Shown here piece by piece: positions 6,693 to 8,613 of a stretch of 8,613 bases of DNA; the first letter of the stretch is position 1; each line of letters starts with the position of its first letter. The position numbers were made by a program, and so were the translations under genes. The stretch is from Rhodothermaceae bacterium (GTDB lineage Bacteria > Bacteroidota > Rhodothermia > Rhodothermales > Rubricoccaceae): assembly GCA_013003465.1 (NCBI GenBank), contig JABDIZ010000216.1, positions 1 to 8,613 of the forward strand, read 5' to 3'. The notes under the pieces were generated by a model. It had not been told where the DNA came from. It ran no database searches and saw nothing but the letters and a program-made list of their open reading frames with translations.

Positions 6693-7603
6693 TGCGTTGG
6701 CCGAGAAAGGGAGAACGGGAGCATGGAGGAAGGGGAGGGGGTGGGCCTCTGGCGCTTCGCCTTGTCCGACAAGTCGTTTTGATGCTTCTCCCGCTCGCTC
6801 TCTCATCCGTTCTCCCGCTCTCCGTGTCAGCCCAGACGGGCAGCGTCGTGGACCAACTCCGGCAGCAGCGAGCGCAGGCGCGGGCGGCCGAGGTGTTGGC
6901 CGAGATCGGCGAGGCCGTACCGTGGCGCGATGTAGAGCCGGTGAACCTGCACATGACGCTCTACCTGCTCTGGCACGACCGCGCCGTGGCCCGCCAGCAG
7001 GCCATCCTCGACAGCCTCGCGGCCGAACGGGAGCAGCGCCGCGCCGACAGCCTCGCCCAGATCCCGGTCACGCTGGAGATCCGGCGCTGGGACAAGACGG
7101 CGGCCGACGAGCAGGGCGGCTTCCTGGCGCAGTACCGCGAGGCGTTCTGGTCGAGTATTACCACGCCCACCGCCCTCGACACGATGGAGACGCTGGAGCT
7201 GCGCGCGCGCCTCAACGGCCTCTTCGGCGCCCCGACACGCAACGCTGCCGCCGCTGAGCAGGAAGGCTACGCGGGCAGTGAGTACGTGCAATTTGAGTAC
7301 TGGCTTGTCGTTAACGACACCATCCCGCTGCTCGTCCTCGACCGCGACGGGCCCTTCGGACGCGGCCTCCTGATTGCCGGGGATGAACCGCACCGCCGTG
7401 TCCTGCCCCTCGTCAAGCGCGACTTGACCGAGCGACTCCTCCGTGCCCGGCCGACGGCCTATGTCGACTACTACCACGCGCGCGAGCGCAGCCAGTGGTA
7501 CCGCACCGGCTACGACGGTGCGGACTACTTCGTCCGTGAATCGCGGCGGCCACGCGGATTGTCCCGACGGACCCGCGACGACCGCTGGCGCATCTTCCGC
7601 TGA
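6692..7603 (+). CDS. unrecognised secreted protein between lepA and lepB
   Basis: The 303-residue protein starts at an ATG that overlaps the lepA stop (TGATG), which suggests translational coupling. The N-terminus has a basic, Gly-rich lead (1-27), a hydrophobic core (28-45) and SVSA|QTG, a good signal peptidase I site after A47. There is no lipobox and no cysteine anywhere, so a soluble periplasmic or exported protein is expected. A start at the ATG at 6782 would keep the hydrophobic core but lose the positive n-region. Residues 50-125 look helical and charged. Residues 178-230 (FGAPTRN … YVQFEYWLVV … LLVLDRDGPFGRGLLI) faintly recall the 'GxPD … YEiW.Y … F.FvD..GfG.y.L' pattern of GWxTD-domain proteins; this is only a suggestion. 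The C-terminus is strongly basic (RRPRGLSRRTRDD). No function is assigned. Confidence 0.8.
   Translation: MRWPRKGEREHGGRGGGGPLALRLVRQVVLMLLPLALSSVLPLSVSAQTGSVVDQLRQQRAQARAAEVLAEIGEAVPWRDVEPVNLHMTLYLLWHDRAVARQQAILDSLAAEREQRRADSLAQIPVTLEIRRWDKTAADEQGGFLAQYREAFWSSITTPTALDTMETLELRARLNGLFGAPTRNAAAAEQEGYAGSEYVQFEYWLVVNDTIPLLVLDRDGPFGRGLLIAGDEPHRRVLPLVKRDLTERLLRARPTAYVDYYHARERSQWYRTGYDGADYFVRESRRPRGLSRRTRDDRWRIFR
6703..6821 (+). repeat. octamer-like inverted repeat over the signal-peptide codons
   Basis: A purine-rich arm carries adjacent 8-bp units GAGAAAGG, GAGAACGG and GAGCATGG (6703-6726), followed by more G/A-rich sequence. A pyrimidine-rich arm carries TTCTCCCG twice, exactly 24 bp apart (6786-6793 and 6810-6817). 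GGGAGAACGG (6709-6718) is the exact reverse complement of CCGTTCTCCC (6807-6816), and the match continues imperfectly outward. The arms enclose most of the signal-peptide coding region of the gene after lepA. Confidence 0.55.
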
Positions 7604-7669
7604 CGGGCGCGGTGCATCCTGACCGCCGCTTGCCCGTAGCTTCCCCGTTGATTCTTCCCGTAACGCGCT

Positions 7670-8613
7670 GTGCCCACCACTGAAACCCGTCGGAAGGAGC
7701 GTGCCAAGCGCCGCGCCGCGCGCGACCAAGCGCGCGGGCAGGCCGATGCCAACGGCAAGGCCCCGAAGAACAAGAAAGCGACGGGCTGGAAAGAAACCCT
7801 CCGCTTCTGGGTCATCTCGATCTTCGTGATCGTCGTCGTGCGGGCGTTCCTGTTCGAGCCCTACCGGATCCCCTCCGAGTCGATGGAAGACACGCTGCTC
7901 GTGGGGGACTTCCTGCTCGTCTCGAAGCTGCACTACGGACCGCGGACGCCCAACACGCTCGGCATCCCGCTGACGCCGATCTACCTGCGCGGTATCCAGT
8001 TTCCGCAGACGCGCCTGCCCGGCTTCTCCGAGCCCCAGCGCGGCGATGTGATTGTGTTCAACTACCCGGCGTCCCAGGATGTCGTGCGCGGGAGGGTTCC
8101 GAGCACGGTGCCCATCGAGCGGCGCGATCCGTACATCAAGCGTCTCGTCGGATTGCCCGGTGACACGGTGGCGGTGCTCGACAAAGTCGTCTACCTCAAC
8201 GGGGCCCCGCAGCCGCTGGCGCCTACGCAGAAGCAGACCTGGGAGGTGACCTCAGCGGGCAACGAGCGGGTTTCCACGACGGCGTTCGAGGACATGGACA
8301 TCGAGTTCCTAGGTGATCTGGTCGGTCCTGACGGGCGCCCGCTCACGCCTCGCCGCTACCGCGTGATCGCAACGCCTGCCGAGGTAGAAGGCCTGCGCGC
8401 GCGAACCGATGTGGCGGCCGTTGAGCCTGTCGTGTTGCCGGAGGGAGCGATGCGCGAGCAGCCGTTCCGGTTTCCGCCGGGCAGCGCAAGCAACCCGGAC
8501 CAGTTCCCTCCGGTCGTCGTGCCGCGTGCAGGCGAGACCGTACCGCTCACCCGCGAGACGTGGCCGGGGCTGGCCGAGATCATCACCCGCTATGAAGGCC
8601 ACGAGGTGCAGGT
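7670..8613 (+). CDS. lepB: signal peptidase I, 3' end cut by the window
   Basis: 314 codons are visible before the edge. This membrane-anchored serine/lysine protease cleaves signal peptides of exported proteins. The start is GTG at 7670: an in-frame TAA lies three codons upstream (7661-7663) and the next ATG is inside the active-site box. After a 40-residue Lys/Arg-rich cytoplasmic head comes one membrane helix (about 46-61), then FEPYRIPSESMEDTLLVGD (62-80) with catalytic S71. QRGDVIVF follows at about 123-130, and YIKRLVGLPGDTV with the general-base K157 at about 155-167. Ser and Lys are 86 residues apart, against 40-55 in Bacillus and E. coli enzymes. After the Lys there is a long region (about 168-314) that has not yet reached the usual GDNR…SxDSR box, which must lie beyond the window. 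Large inserts of this kind are typical of Bacteroidota LepB. It is 66 bp after the secreted-protein gene, with no convincing Shine-Dalgarno sequence. Confidence 0.93.
   Translation, partial: MPTTETRRKERAKRRAARDQARGQADANGKAPKNKKATGWKETLRFWVISIFVIVVVRAFLFEPYRIPSESMEDTLLVGDFLLVSKLHYGPRTPNTLGIPLTPIYLRGIQFPQTRLPGFSEPQRGDVIVFNYPASQDVVRGRVPSTVPIERRDPYIKRLVGLPGDTVAVLDKVVYLNGAPQPLAPTQKQTWEVTSAGNERVSTTAFEDMDIEFLGDLVGPDGRPLTPRRYRVIATPAEVEGLRARTDVAAVEPVVLPEGAMREQPFRFPPGSASNPDQFPPVVVPRAGETVPLTRETWPGLAEIITRYEGHEVQ

Noticed and set aside
4872..6806. Long open frame antisense to lepA (over 600 codons)
   Set aside because: Same shadow effect; lepA has every GTPase motif on the plus strand and the antisense product shows only low-complexity charged sequence.
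6827..7933. Antisense open frame across the secreted-protein gene and lepB start
   Set aside because: It overlaps two plus-strand genes with recognisable features (signal peptide, signal peptidase I box) and has no domain of its own.

Overview
This is a GC-rich bacterial housekeeping locus. Six genes run rightward from 373 to the right edge, and one partial gene runs leftward off the left edge. The best guess for the source is Bacteroidota, class Rhodothermia (Salinibacter/Rubricoccaceae-like). Four observations support this: the gene order ileS – DksA/TraR-like – lspA, which is common in Bacteroidota; a DksA/TraR protein that keeps only one zinc-finger cysteine; a signal peptidase I with long insertions; and the lack of convincing Shine-Dalgarno sequences before any gene. 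The taxon is an inference, because no rRNA or taxon-specific marker is present.

Layout. 1-206 (minus): 5' end of a small DUF6090-like membrane protein. 207-372: divergent intergenic region. 373-3573: ileS, an IleRS2-type isoleucyl-tRNA synthetase. 3605-4021: DksA/TraR-like regulator. 4022-4098: a spacer almost completely filled by a heptamer-based inverted repeat. 4099-4758: lspA, lipoprotein signal peptidase. 4759-4889: leader with a promoter-like box and a perfect 8-bp hairpin. 4890-6692: lepA (EF4). 6692-7603: unrecognised secreted protein that overlaps the lepA stop by one base. 7670-8613: lepB, signal peptidase I, cut by the window edge.

The genes serve translation (ileS, lepA), growth-state control of transcription (DksA/TraR-like) and processing of exported proteins (lspA, lepB). 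The secreted protein sits between lepA and lepB, which are adjacent in E. coli. Same-strand packing with gaps from -1 to 131 bp suggests one or two transcription units, with a possible internal promoter before lepA.

The strongest observation is in ileS. The class I signature, normally HxGH, reads GVHH: the first and third positions are swapped. This is the arrangement reported for mupirocin hyper-resistant IleRS2 enzymes. The second is a set of unrelated short palindromic repeats at three junctions of the gene run: a heptamer palindrome before lspA, a GC palindrome before lepA, and an octamer-like inverted repeat that appears to supply signal-peptide codons of the gene after lepA. I saw no CRISPR array, tRNA, rRNA, transposase, phage gene or clear defence system.
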